Part shown: positions 34,752 to 42,178 of the stretch, piece after piece
How positions within the stretch are numbered: position 1 is the stretch's first letter
How the letters are laid out: each line of letters begins with the position of its first letter
From: Streptomyces sp. NRRL S-1022
Lineage (GTDB): Bacteria > Actinomycetota > Actinomycetes > Streptomycetales > Streptomycetaceae
Assembly: GCF_000720135.1 (NCBI RefSeq)
Contig: NZ_JOIU01000020.1
Coordinates: 1 to 64,000 of the forward strand
Length of the DNA stretch: 64,000 bases
Direction: 5' to 3'
Notes under the pieces: generated by a model
What the model saw: the letters and a program-made list of their open reading frames with translations, nothing else
What the model was told of the DNA's origin: nothing
Databases searched by the model: none
Translations under genes and position numbers: made by a program

Positions 34752-34775
34752 GTTTTGGATCGGCCATTGCAATAC
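34752..34775. promoter_or_regulatory. TetR operator-like site before the tetR gene
   Basis: GTTTTGGATCGGCCATTGCA and the next four bases match the two sites in front of the MFS gene at most positions and lie 16 bp upstream of the TetR start codon, the expected place for autorepression. Confidence 0.65.
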
Positions 34776-34789
34776 AGCACTCGGAAAGG

Positions 34790-34840
34790 GGTGCCGGCCC
34801 GCGCCGTGAGTCGCGACGACTCGTGGCGAGGGCCGGCACC
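34790..34840 (-). terminator. Long hairpin terminator after the EF-G paralogue
   Basis: An outer 11-bp perfect stem (34790-34800 / 34830-34840) encloses a second stem with the loop GAGTCG-CGA-CGACTC. It lies just beyond the EF-G-like stop on the minus strand. Confidence 0.75.
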
Positions 34841-34853
34841 GCGGACCGTACCC

Positions 34854-36911
34854 TTACCGGACCGGTGCCCCTGCCGGTGCCTGCGCGTACCCGGCGGGCC
34901 GGGTGGTGAAGGCGCCCCGGCCCTGGGTGCGGCTGCGCAACCGCGTTGCGTAGCCGAACAGTTCGGCCAGCGGCACGGTCGCGGTCAGTACGGCCGCGCC
35001 GCCACGGGTGTCCGAGCCGCCGACCCGGCCGCGGCGGGCGGCCAGGTCACCGAGCACCCCGCCGACCGCGTCCTCCGGCACGGTCACCGTGACCTCGGCG
35101 ACCGGTTCGAGCAGCACGGTCGTGCACGCCCGCAGGGCCTCGCGCAGGCCCAGCCGGCCGGCCGTGCGGAAGGCCGTGTCGGAGGAGTCCCTGACATGGG
35201 TGGAGCCGTCGGTCAGCGTGACGCGCAGCCCGGTCACCGGGTGCCCGCCGAGCGGTCCCTCGGCGAGCGCGTCCCGGCAGCCGGCCTCCACCGCGCGCAC
35301 GTACTCCTGCGGCACCCGGCCGCCGACCACGGCGGACCGGAACACGAAGCCGGTGACGCCCGCTTCGGGGCCGAGCGGCTCCACGTCCAGGACGACATGG
35401 GCGAACTGCCCCGCGCCGCCGTCCTGTTTGACGTGCCGGAACACGAACCCTCGGACGCCCCCCACGACGGTCTCCCGGTACGCCACCCGGGGGCGGCCCA
35501 CCGTGACCTCCGGCCCGCCGTCGCGGCGGATCTTCTCCACCGCGACCTCCAGGTGGAGTTCGCCCATCCCGGACAGGACGGTCTGCCCGGTCTCGGCGTC
35601 GGTGCGCACCACCAGCGAGGGGTCCTCCTCGGCGAGCCGGGCGAGCGCCGCGGCGAGCCGCCCGGTGTCCGTGCCGCGCCGCGCCTCGACCGCCACGGAC
35701 ACCACGGGTTCGGCGGCCACCGGCGGTTCCAGCAGCAAGGGGGCCCCGGGGTCGCACAGCGTGGCACCGACCCGGGCCGACTTCACGCCCGCCAGTGCGA
35801 CGATGTCACCGGCGACTGCCCGGTCCAGCTGGACGTGCCGGTCCGCCATGACCCGCACGATGCGCGCCACCCGCTCGGTGCGCCCGCTGCCCGGGTCCCG
35901 CACGGTGTCCCCCTTTTCGAGGGTGCCGGAGTACACCCGCACGTAGGCCAGCCGGCCGGTGGTGCTCGCGTTCACCTTGAACACCAGTCCCGCGAAGGGC
36001 ACTTCGGGATCGGCGGCACGCGACTGCCCGGCGTCCTCGCCGACACCGCGCACGGCGGGGACGTCCAGCGGCGACGGCAGATAGGCCACCACCGCGTCCA
36101 GCAGCGGTTCGATCCCGCGGTTGCGGTAGGCGGAGCCGCACAGCACGACGACGCCGTCACCGGTGCGGGTGAGGTCGCGCAGGGCGGCGGTGAGGGTCGC
36201 GGCGGAGAGCGTCTCGCGGTCGCAGAACTCCTCCAGCGCGGCCGGATGCCGTTCCGCGACGGCCTCCTCCAGCGCGCGCCGCCGCCGTACCGCCTCCTCC
36301 CGCAGCCCCTCGGGCACCGCTGTCTCCCTGGCCGTACCCTCGCCGTCGTCCCACACCAGGGACCGCATCCGCACCAGGTCCACGACCCCGGTGAAACCGT
36401 CCTCGGCGCCGATCGGCAGCTGGACGACGAGCGGTACGGGGTGCAGCCGGTCCCGGATGGAGCCGACGGCCCGGTCGAGGTCGGCGCCCGCACGGTCCAG
36501 TTTGTTGACGAACGCGATCCTCGGGACGCCGTGCCGGTCGGCCTGCCGCCACACCGACTCGCTCTGCGGTTCGACGCCGGCGACGGCGTCGAACACGGCG
36601 ACCGCCCCGTCGAGGACACGCAGCGACCGTTCGACCTCGTCGGCGAAGTCGACGTGGCCGGGGGTGTCGATGAGGTTGATGCGGTGGCCGTCCCAGGCGC
36701 AGCTGACGGCGGCGGCGAAGATGGTGATGCCGCGGTCGCGTTCCTGCGGGTCGAAGTCGGTGACGGTGGTGCCGTCGTGCACCTCGCCCCGCTTGTGGGT
36801 GGTGCCCGTCGCATACAGGATCCGCTCGGTGACGGTGGTCTTGCCGGCGTCGACGTGGGCGAGGATGCCGAGGTTGCGGACGGCGGCGAGGGTGTCGATG
36901 TGAGTGCGCAC
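34854..36911 (-). CDS. Elongation factor G paralogue
   Basis: A 685-residue translational GTPase. G1 is AHVDAGKTT (18-26), followed by [12 protein letters not shown] and NKLD, then domain II, III ([18 protein letters not shown]), IV and V as in EF-G. It is close in length to EF-G but divergent, and it stands alone rather than in the str operon with rpsL, rpsG and tuf, so it is a secondary EF-G (S. coelicolor SCO6589-like, from memory). Possible roles are ribosome recycling, stress translation or antibiotic protection (fusidic acid or tetracycline-like); sequence alone does not decide. The start is GTG at 36911, and a long hairpin terminates it. Confidence 0.87.
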   Translation of the reverse strand: MRTHIDTLAAVRNLGILAHVDAGKTTVTERILYATGTTHKRGEVHDGTTVTDFDPQERDRGITIFAAAVSCAWDGHRINLIDTPGHVDFADEVERSLRVLDGAVAVFDAVAGVEPQSESVWRQADRHGVPRIAFVNKLDRAGADLDRAVGSIRDRLHPVPLVVQLPIGAEDGFTGVVDLVRMRSLVWDDGEGTARETAVPEGLREEAVRRRRALEEAVAERHPAALEEFCDRETLSAATLTAALRDLTRTGDGVVVLCGSAYRNRGIEPLLDAVVAYLPSPLDVPAVRGVGEDAGQSRAADPEVPFAGLVFKVNASTTGRLAYVRVYSGTLEKGDTVRDPGSGRTERVARIVRVMADRHVQLDRAVAGDIVALAGVKSARVGATLCDPGAPLLLEPPVAAEPVVSVAVEARRGTDTGRLAAALARLAEEDPSLVVRTDAETGQTVLSGMGELHLEVAVEKIRRDGGPEVTVGRPRVAYRETVVGGVRGFVFRHVKQDGGAGQFAHVVLDVEPLGPEAGVTGFVFRSAVVGGRVPQEYVRAVEAGCRDALAEGPLGGHPVTGLRVTLTDGSTHVRDSSDTAFRTAGRLGLREALRACTTVLLEPVAEVTVTVPEDAVGGVLGDLAARRGRVGGSDTRGGAAVLTATVPLAELFGYATRLRSRTQGRGAFTTRPAGYAQAPAGAPVR

Positions 36912-37285
36912 GGCCCGGTGCCTTTCGGGAAGTGGTGCTGGAGCAGGGCGGCGCGATTCCCCGTGTGCCGAGGACGGCGGACGCCGCGGCGGCGGCCCGG
37001 AGGGTGCCGGGCGGGCGGCCGGGGTGTCAGCGGGGCGACACGGGCATCCGGTACCGGCCGCGCAGCGGGCACCGGACGGACGAGGACACCAGGATCACCT
37101 CGGTCCGCGCAGGGGGAACGACGGCGGCGGTACGGTCACGCACGGCCCGGCTCCCCTCGATCGTCACGGCTCACGAAGCGCGCCGCCCTGGTGCGGGTGC
37201 GGCGCGCGGTGCGTGGCGAGTCTAGGAAAACGATCAGGTGGTGGGATAGCGATTTTCCGCCGGGGGCTCGCTGCCGCGACAACGA
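36912..37285. other. Intergenic region without recognisable gene
   Basis: About 370 bp upstream of the EF-G-like gene. It should contain that gene's promoter, but no convincing boxes, hairpins or coding sequence were seen. Confidence 0.5.
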
Positions 37286-37317
37286 AGAAACCCCATGGCC
37301 GCAGCCATGGGGTTTCT
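37286..37317 (-). terminator. Terminator of tRNA-Leu
   Basis: A perfect 14-bp stem (37286-37299 / 37304-37317) with a 4-base loop, followed on the minus strand by TTCGTTG, lies 6 bp after the tRNA 3' end. Confidence 0.85.
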
Positions 37318-37322
37318 GCCGG

Positions 37323-37407
37323 TGTCCGAGGGGGGACTTGAACCCCCACGCCCGATAAAGGGCACTAGCACCTCAAGCTAGCGCGTCTGCCATTCCGCCA
37401 CCCGGAC
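37323..37407 (-). tRNA. tRNA-Leu(GAG)
   Basis: On the minus strand, an 85-nt class II tRNA folds with acceptor stem GTCCGGG / CTCGGAC, anticodon arm CTAGC-TTGAGGT-GCTAG (anticodon GAG), a long variable arm (TGCCC...GGGCG) and T arm GGGGGTTCAAGTCCCCC. It reads CUC and CUU leucine codons. A complete 3' CCA is not encoded (ACCGG follows). Confidence 0.95.
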
Positions 37408-37532
37408 CAGGTGTCTGCCGCCTTGCGGGGTGTGTTCCCCGCGGCGACATGGACAACAATACCAAGGTTTCGGAGTGCGTTTCACCTGCGTATCCGCCTG
37501 CGGGGCGGGTGCGGAGCGGCGGATTGCCGACG

Positions 37533-37559
37533 GTATACAGTCCGCGAGATCCTGCATAC
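37533..37559. promoter_or_regulatory. Inverted repeat GTATACAG-N11-CTGCATAC
   Basis: An 8-bp near-perfect inverted repeat with an 11-base spacer stands between the tRNA gene and the end of the GntR gene. Its half sites resemble the GTATAC-type operators of FCD-domain GntR regulators. It is a candidate operator for a nearby or distant gene. Confidence 0.35.
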
Positions 37560-37608
37560 GGTAGGTGAGAGACAGGCTCCCGTCTGCTCCCGGGCCGGAC
37601 CGCCGCGG

Positions 37609-38286
37609 TCAGGACTCCTTGCGGTGGAGGTACGAGTGGCGGGTGCGCTCGGTGTGTTCCCGCATGAGACGGGTGGCCAGCTCCGCGTCGTGCGCGCGAA
37701 TGGCCAGCATCAGATCGGAGTGCTCCGACCAGGCGGTGCCCCCGCGCAGGCGGGCCACCGGCGTGTAGTACCAGCGCACCCGGCGTTCGACCCGCGCGGC
37801 GAGTTCCGACAGAACGGCGTTCCCGGCCAATTCCATGATCTTGGCGTGGAAGGCGGCGTTCAGCGCCACGGCCCGGTTCACGTCGTCGGCCGCGACGGCG
37901 GTCCGGCCCTGCTCCACGATCAGCCGGAGTGCCTGGACACCCGCCTCGTCGGCGTTCAGGGCGGCCAGCCGGGCCGCCTCCGCCTCCAGCAGGGTGCGGA
38001 CCGTGAGCAGCTCGTCGGCCTCCGCCTCGGTCGGCTCGTGCACGAACGCTCCCTGCGCCGGCCGCAGATCCACCCAGCCCTCGGTGTTGAGCCGCTGAAG
38101 GGCTTCTCGCACGGGCTGACGGGAGACGCCGAGGTGTCCGGCGAGGTCACTCTCCACGAGGTGCTGGCCGGGTTGCAGGGCACGGGTGGTGATGAGGTCC
38201 AGCAGCGCCTCGTACACGCGTTCTCGCAACGGGCCCGGACGTTCCAGCCTGGGCACCGCCCCCAGCGGCAGTCCGGTCGACAACAT
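37609..38286 (-). CDS. GntR family regulator (FadR/FCD type)
   Basis: A 225-residue GntR regulator. The winged HTH is at residues ~18-85 (ESDLAGHLGVSRQPVREALQ) and the FCD ligand domain at ~90-215 has the metal-binding histidines in LNAAFHAKIMEL, HSDLMLAI and REHTERTRHSY. Such regulators respond to organic acids. It lies 118 bp from, and on the same strand as, the FabH-like gene, and may control it or a distant pathway. Confidence 0.88.
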   Translation of the reverse strand: MLSTGLPLGAVPRLERPGPLRERVYEALLDLITTRALQPGQHLVESDLAGHLGVSRQPVREALQRLNTEGWVDLRPAQGAFVHEPTEAEADELLTVRTLLEAEAARLAALNADEAGVQALRLIVEQGRTAVAADDVNRAVALNAAFHAKIMELAGNAVLSELAARVERRVRWYYTPVARLRGGTAWSEHSDLMLAIRAHDAELATRLMREHTERTRHSYLHRKES

Positions 38287-38404
38287 CGCGGTCCCCCTCC
38301 TGGGCAGGCCCGGGCGCGCGTGCGCTGGACGCTCAGCACCAATGGTCTTTTGTCTGCAGTCCGCGATGCACCGTATTCAGGAGACGGTGCACACCATCCC
38401 GGAC

Positions 38405-39352
38405 TCAGGGGCAGCGTACGACCTGCCCGGCGTACGACAGGTTGCCGCCGAAACCGAACAGCAGCACCGGATCACCGGTGCTGAGCGCTCCTCGCTCGAC
38501 CAGCTTGGAGAAGGCGAGCGGAATACTGCCGGCGGAGGTGTTGCCGGATTCGGTGACATCGCGGGCGATCACCGCGTTGACGGCGCCGAGCTTCACGGCC
38601 AGCGGCTCGATGATCCGCAGGTTGGCCTGGTGCAGGACGACCCCGGCGAGGTCCTCGGGTGCCACACCCGCCTTCTCGCAGGCTTTGCGGGCGATGGCCG
38701 GCAGCTGGGTGGTGGCCCAGCGGTAGACGCTCTGCCCCTCCTGCGCGAACCGCGGCGGCGTCCCCTCGATCCGTACCGCGTGCCCCATCTCCGGCACCGA
38801 CCCCCACAGCACCGGCCCGACCCCGGGCTCCTCCCCCGCCGCGCATGCCGTCAGGACGGCCGCCCCGGCTCCGTCGCCGACGAGGACGCAGGTGGAGCGG
38901 TCGGTCCAGTCCGTGACGTCGGACATCTTGTCGGCGCCGACGACCAGGGCCCGGGTGGCCGCACCGGCCCGGAGCGTGTGGTCGGCGGTGGCCAGGGCGT
39001 GAGTGAAGCCGGCGCACACCACGTTGACGTCCATGGCGGCGGGCTGCGGGATGCCGAGCCGGGCCGCGACCCGGGCGGCGGTGTTCGGGGAACGGTCGAT
39101 CGCGGTGGAGGTGGCGACGAGGACCAGGTCGATGTCGCCCGGGGAGAGGCCGGCCGCGGCAAGCGCCTTGGCGGCGGCGTGCGCGGCCAGTTCGTCGACG
39201 GGCTCGTCGGGGCCGGCGATGTGCCGGGTCCGGATGCCCACGCGGGAGCGGATCCACTCGTCACTGGTGTCGACCATGCCTGCGAGCTCGTCGTTGGTGA
39301 GCACCTTGGCGGGCTGGTAGTGACCGATGGCGGCGATGCGTGAGCCGTTCAT
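38405..39352 (-). CDS. 3-oxoacyl-ACP synthase III (FabH-like)
   Basis: A 315-residue KAS III. The catalytic triad is visible: Cys113 (NVVCAGFTH), His241 (LHQANLRII) and Asn271 (SGNTSAGS). It condenses an acyl-CoA starter with malonyl-ACP. It is not in the fab operon, has no ACP or FabD neighbour and is followed by a GntR regulator gene, so it is a secondary ketosynthase whose role may be in a specialised lipid or in beta-ketoacyl formation. The start is ATG at 39352, with GAGGGG upstream. Confidence 0.88.
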   Translation of the reverse strand: MNGSRIAAIGHYQPAKVLTNDELAGMVDTSDEWIRSRVGIRTRHIAGPDEPVDELAAHAAAKALAAAGLSPGDIDLVLVATSTAIDRSPNTAARVAARLGIPQPAAMDVNVVCAGFTHALATADHTLRAGAATRALVVGADKMSDVTDWTDRSTCVLVGDGAGAAVLTACAAGEEPGVGPVLWGSVPEMGHAVRIEGTPPRFAQEGQSVYRWATTQLPAIARKACEKAGVAPEDLAGVVLHQANLRIIEPLAVKLGAVNAVIARDVTESGNTSAGSIPLAFSKLVERGALSTGDPVLLFGFGGNLSYAGQVVRCP

Positions 39353-39558
39353 GCAGGGGATCCCCTCGTGCCGTGGGTAGCGGGATCCACAGTCTGATCA
39401 GTGACTCACGGGTACGAGGGCAGGTGAACCCACAGGAATCGGGCGCCGGGATTGTCGGCTCTCCTCAGACTGCCCGACGTACCCGCGGCGGCGGCGCCCT
39501 ACGGCCTCCCGGGCGGACCAGGTCGACCGGGCAACCGGACTCCGCCTGGCTTCCCATG

Positions 39559-39672
39559 TGCAGGACAATGTGTTCGTGGAGGTCACCTCGGGCACACGAC
39601 GCCCCGGTGACCCACGGCACCCTCTGCATCAAGGGCCGCTTCCGCTACCAGTACCTACAGAACCGGGGCTGA
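39559..39672 (+). pseudogene. C-terminal remnant of a formate-dehydrogenase-associated Fe-S/molybdopterin subunit
   Basis: In one frame HDAPVTHGTLCIKGRFRYQY and LQNRG, and just before it in another frame DNVFVEVTS, match the end of the 2Fe-2S/NuoG-like subunit that accompanies formate dehydrogenase in actinomycetes (THGNLCIKGRFGF...QNR). The piece is frameshifted and the rest of the gene is absent. The remnant stops 8 bp before the start of fdhD. The other ~200 bp of this gap show nothing. Confidence 0.5.
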
Positions 39673-39679
39673 TCAGAAC

Positions 39680-40528
39680 ATGGGACGAGTCACGGAACGA
39701 CGCAAGGTCCTCCGCATCCGGGACGGCGCGGTCTCCACCCGGCCGGACACGCTCGTCGCCGAGGAGCCCCTGGAGATCCGGCTCGACGGCAAGCCGCTCG
39801 CGATCACCATGCGCACCCCCGGCGACGACTTCGCGCTGGCGGCGGGCTTCCTGGTGAGCGAAGGAGTCCTGGCTACGGCATCCGATCTGCAGAATATTGT
39901 CTACTGTGCCGGGGCGACCGCAGACGGTACGAACACCTACAACGTCGTCGACGTGAAGACGGCGCCCGGTGTCACGCTCCCGGACTTCAGCCTGGAGCGG
40001 AACGTCTACACCTCCTCCTCCTGCGGTCTGTGCGGCAAGGCGAGCCTGGACGCCGTCCGTACGACCGCGCGCTGGCCGATCGCCGACACTCCCCCGCTCC
40101 GGGTCACCCCCGAGCTGCTGGCGAGCCTTCCCGACCGGCTGCGGTCGGCGCAGCGGGTGTTCGACCGGACCGGGGGCCTGCACGCGGCGGCCTTGTTCAG
40201 CGAGGACGGAGAGCTGCTGGACACCCGCGAGGACGTGGGCCGGCACAACGCGGTCGACAAACTGGTCGGGCGGGCGCTGCAGAACGGCGGACTGCCGCTG
40301 TCCCGGACGATCCTCATGGTCTCCGGCCGCGCCTCCTTCGAGCTGGCCCAGAAGGCGGTGATGGCGGGCGTCCCCATGCTCGCCGCCGTGTCGGCGCCCT
40401 CGTCGCTCGCGGTGGACCTGGCCGCGGAGACCGGCCTGACCCTGGTGGGCTTCCTGCGGGGCAGTTCGATGAACGTCTACGCGGGCGAGGACCGGATCGC
40501 CCTGCAGGAGTCGGCCACCCCCAGCTGA
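39680..40528 (+). CDS. fdhD: Formate dehydrogenase accessory sulfurtransferase FdhD
   Basis: A 282-residue FdhD. The sulfur-carrying cysteines are Cys115 and Cys118 in TSSSCGLCGKAS, and other family landmarks are the N-terminal EEPLEIRLDGKPLAITMRTP with GDDFALAAGFL, the glycine-rich REDVGRHNAVDKLVG and SGRASFELAQKA. It passes sulfur from a desulfurase to the molybdenum cofactor of formate dehydrogenase. No formate dehydrogenase gene is intact next to it, only a short remnant immediately upstream. The ribosome-binding site is weak. Confidence 0.93.
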   Translation: MGRVTERRKVLRIRDGAVSTRPDTLVAEEPLEIRLDGKPLAITMRTPGDDFALAAGFLVSEGVLATASDLQNIVYCAGATADGTNTYNVVDVKTAPGVTLPDFSLERNVYTSSSCGLCGKASLDAVRTTARWPIADTPPLRVTPELLASLPDRLRSAQRVFDRTGGLHAAALFSEDGELLDTREDVGRHNAVDKLVGRALQNGGLPLSRTILMVSGRASFELAQKAVMAGVPMLAAVSAPSSLAVDLAAETGLTLVGFLRGSSMNVYAGEDRIALQESATPS

Positions 40529-40574
40529 CCTCTGTGCTTCCGCGCCGTCCTCGGCCGGCCGACGCGTGGCTCCG

Positions 40575-41012
40575 TCACCCCTGCGTGCCGGAGATCCGCT
40601 GCAGCAGGTCCATGAACTGCTCGCGTTCGGCGGCCGACAGGGGGGCGAGCAGTTCGTCGTTGGCCCGGCGGGCGGCCTGTTCGCAGCGTACGAGCAGCCG
40701 GGCGCCGTCGTCGGTGAGTGAGACGGCGTTCTTGCGCCGGTCACGGGGATCGGGGGCCCGGTCGACCAGGCCGGCGGACTGCAGATCGTTGAGGATGCCG
40801 ACGACGTCCTTGGGGTCGAGGCTCACGCTGCGGCCGAGGTCGACCTGGGCCACCGGGGCGAGGTCCCGGACGGCGGAGAGCACGACGTGGTGCCACATCT
40901 TCAGCCCCTCGGCCGCGAGGGCCTCGGCGACGAGGACGCGGCCCCGTGCGGCGGCTCGCCCGAGGAGCCAGCTGGGCAGGGAGCGGATCGCGGGCAGGGG
41001 TGCTTCGGCCAT
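40575..41012 (-). CDS. MarR family regulator
   Basis: A 145-residue MarR-type winged-helix protein: DLGRSVSLDPKDVVGILNDL is the recognition helix region and DRAPDPRDRRKNAVSLTDDG the wing. It is divergent from a quinone oxidoreductase gene, with two matching 17-bp palindromes between them (41035-41080), so it almost certainly represses that gene and itself, probably in response to a phenolic, quinone or oxidant. Confidence 0.9.
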   Translation of the reverse strand: MAEAPLPAIRSLPSWLLGRAAARGRVLVAEALAAEGLKMWHHVVLSAVRDLAPVAQVDLGRSVSLDPKDVVGILNDLQSAGLVDRAPDPRDRRKNAVSLTDDGARLLVRCEQAARRANDELLAPLSAAEREQFMDLLQRISGTQG

Positions 41013-41034
41013 GACGGCAGCCTATCCGAAGAAT

Positions 41035-41080
41035 CATTGGACTTCCCAACGAATCTCCCCTACCGTTGGGACTCCCAACG
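41035..41080. promoter_or_regulatory. Two MarR operators
   Basis: CGTTGGGA-C-TCCCAACG (41064-41080) is a perfect 17-bp palindrome, and cattggacttcccaacg (41035-41051) is a near copy. They flank the promoters of the divergent MarR and quinone oxidoreductase genes. Confidence 0.8.
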
Positions 41081-41138
41081 ATTTCATGGGTATGCCCCAT
41101 GCTGAGCGCGCCGGCTCGCCCGGCCCCAGGAGGTTGTC

Positions 41139-42056
41139 ATGCGCCGTGTCCGGTACGAGTCCACCGGCGGACCCCTGTTCGTGGAGGAGGCCCCCGTTCC
41201 CCAGCCCGGCCCCGGGGAACTGCTGGTGCGCTGCGCGGCGGTGGGGATCACACTGCCGATGGTCCGGAAGGTGGCCGAGGCCGCGGAGCCGGTGACACTG
41301 GGGGGTGAGGTCGCGGGTGAGGTGGTCGCGGCCGGCGAGGGCGTCACCCGCTTCCGCGTCGGCGACCGGGTGACCGGACTGTGCTTCGGGTACGGGTACG
41401 CCGAGTACGCCGTGCTGCACGAGGCCATGACCTCACCGATACCGGACGACGCCGACGCCGTGACCGCGGTCGCGCTGGTGCGCAGCGGCCTGGTGGCGCT
41501 GGGCGCGCTGGAGGCGGCACGGCTCGCACCGGGAGAGTCGGTCCTCGTCACGGCGGCGGCGAGCGGCGTCGGGCATCTCGCCGTGCAGCTGGCACGGGCG
41601 CGGGGCGCGGGACGGGTGGTGGGGGCCGTATCCGGTCCGGCGAAAGCGGACTTCGTCCGCTCACTCGGCGCGGACGACTATATGCGGTATGACGACGACA
41701 GCTGGGGGGATCCGGTCGACTGTGTACTGGATGCCGTCGGCGGTGACCTGCTCACCCCCGCCCTCGCCGCGCTCGCCCCGCACGGACGCCTGGTCGCCTA
41801 CAGCTCCGGCGGCGGCACGATCCAGGCGTACGACCTGCTGGTGGGTGCCAAATCGGTGATCGGCTTCCAGATGGCGCTGATCGCCCGTGGCCGGCCGGAC
41901 CTGTACGAGCAGTGGCGGCAGGACCTGTGGCGGCTGTTCGCCGAGGGCGCCGTGAAGCCCGTCGTCCACGGGGAGTTCGCCCTGGAGGACGCGGCGGCCG
42001 CTCACCAGGTGATCACGTCCCGGACCAACCTCGGCAAGGTCGTTCTGCGCCCATAA
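41139..42056 (+). CDS. NADPH:quinone oxidoreductase (zeta-crystallin-like MDR)
   Basis: A 305-residue medium-chain dehydrogenase/reductase of the zinc-free quinone oxidoreductase type. It has PQPGPGELLVRCAAVGI, GGEVAGEVVAAGEGV and the NADPH-binding [27 protein letters not shown] precedes the ATG. It is divergent from a MarR gene with twin operators, indicating inducible detoxification of quinones or enones. Confidence 0.88.
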   Translation: MRRVRYESTGGPLFVEEAPVPQPGPGELLVRCAAVGITLPMVRKVAEAAEPVTLGGEVAGEVVAAGEGVTRFRVGDRVTGLCFGYGYAEYAVLHEAMTSPIPDDADAVTAVALVRSGLVALGALEAARLAPGESVLVTAAASGVGHLAVQLARARGAGRVVGAVSGPAKADFVRSLGADDYMRYDDDSWGDPVDCVLDAVGGDLLTPALAALAPHGRLVAYSSGGGTIQAYDLLVGAKSVIGFQMALIARGRPDLYEQWRQDLWRLFAEGAVKPVVHGEFALEDAAAAHQVITSRTNLGKVVLRP

Positions 42057-42107
42057 CCGTCTGCACGCTTCTTGTGACGTGCACCACCCCCAACTACCGT
42101 CGATGGG

Positions 42108-42162
42108 ACGGACGTTGGACGTTGGACGTGGGATGTCGGGATGTCCGGATGTCCGTCCGATG
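42108..42162. repeat. Short GGACGTT / GGATGTC repeats before the sialidase gene
   Basis: Tandem ttggacg followed by ggatgtc(c/g) elements; the first half (GGACGGACGT) is partly complementary to the last (ATGTCCGTCC), so the RNA could fold. It lies 17 bp before the sialidase start. Confidence 0.5.
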
Positions 42163-42178
42163 AAGGGCAGGTCGCACC

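Noticed and set aside
33912..37358. A 1148-codon plus-strand open frame opposite TetR and the EF-G paralogue
   Set aside because: It is an antisense artefact of high GC; the minus-strand proteins have full motif sets.
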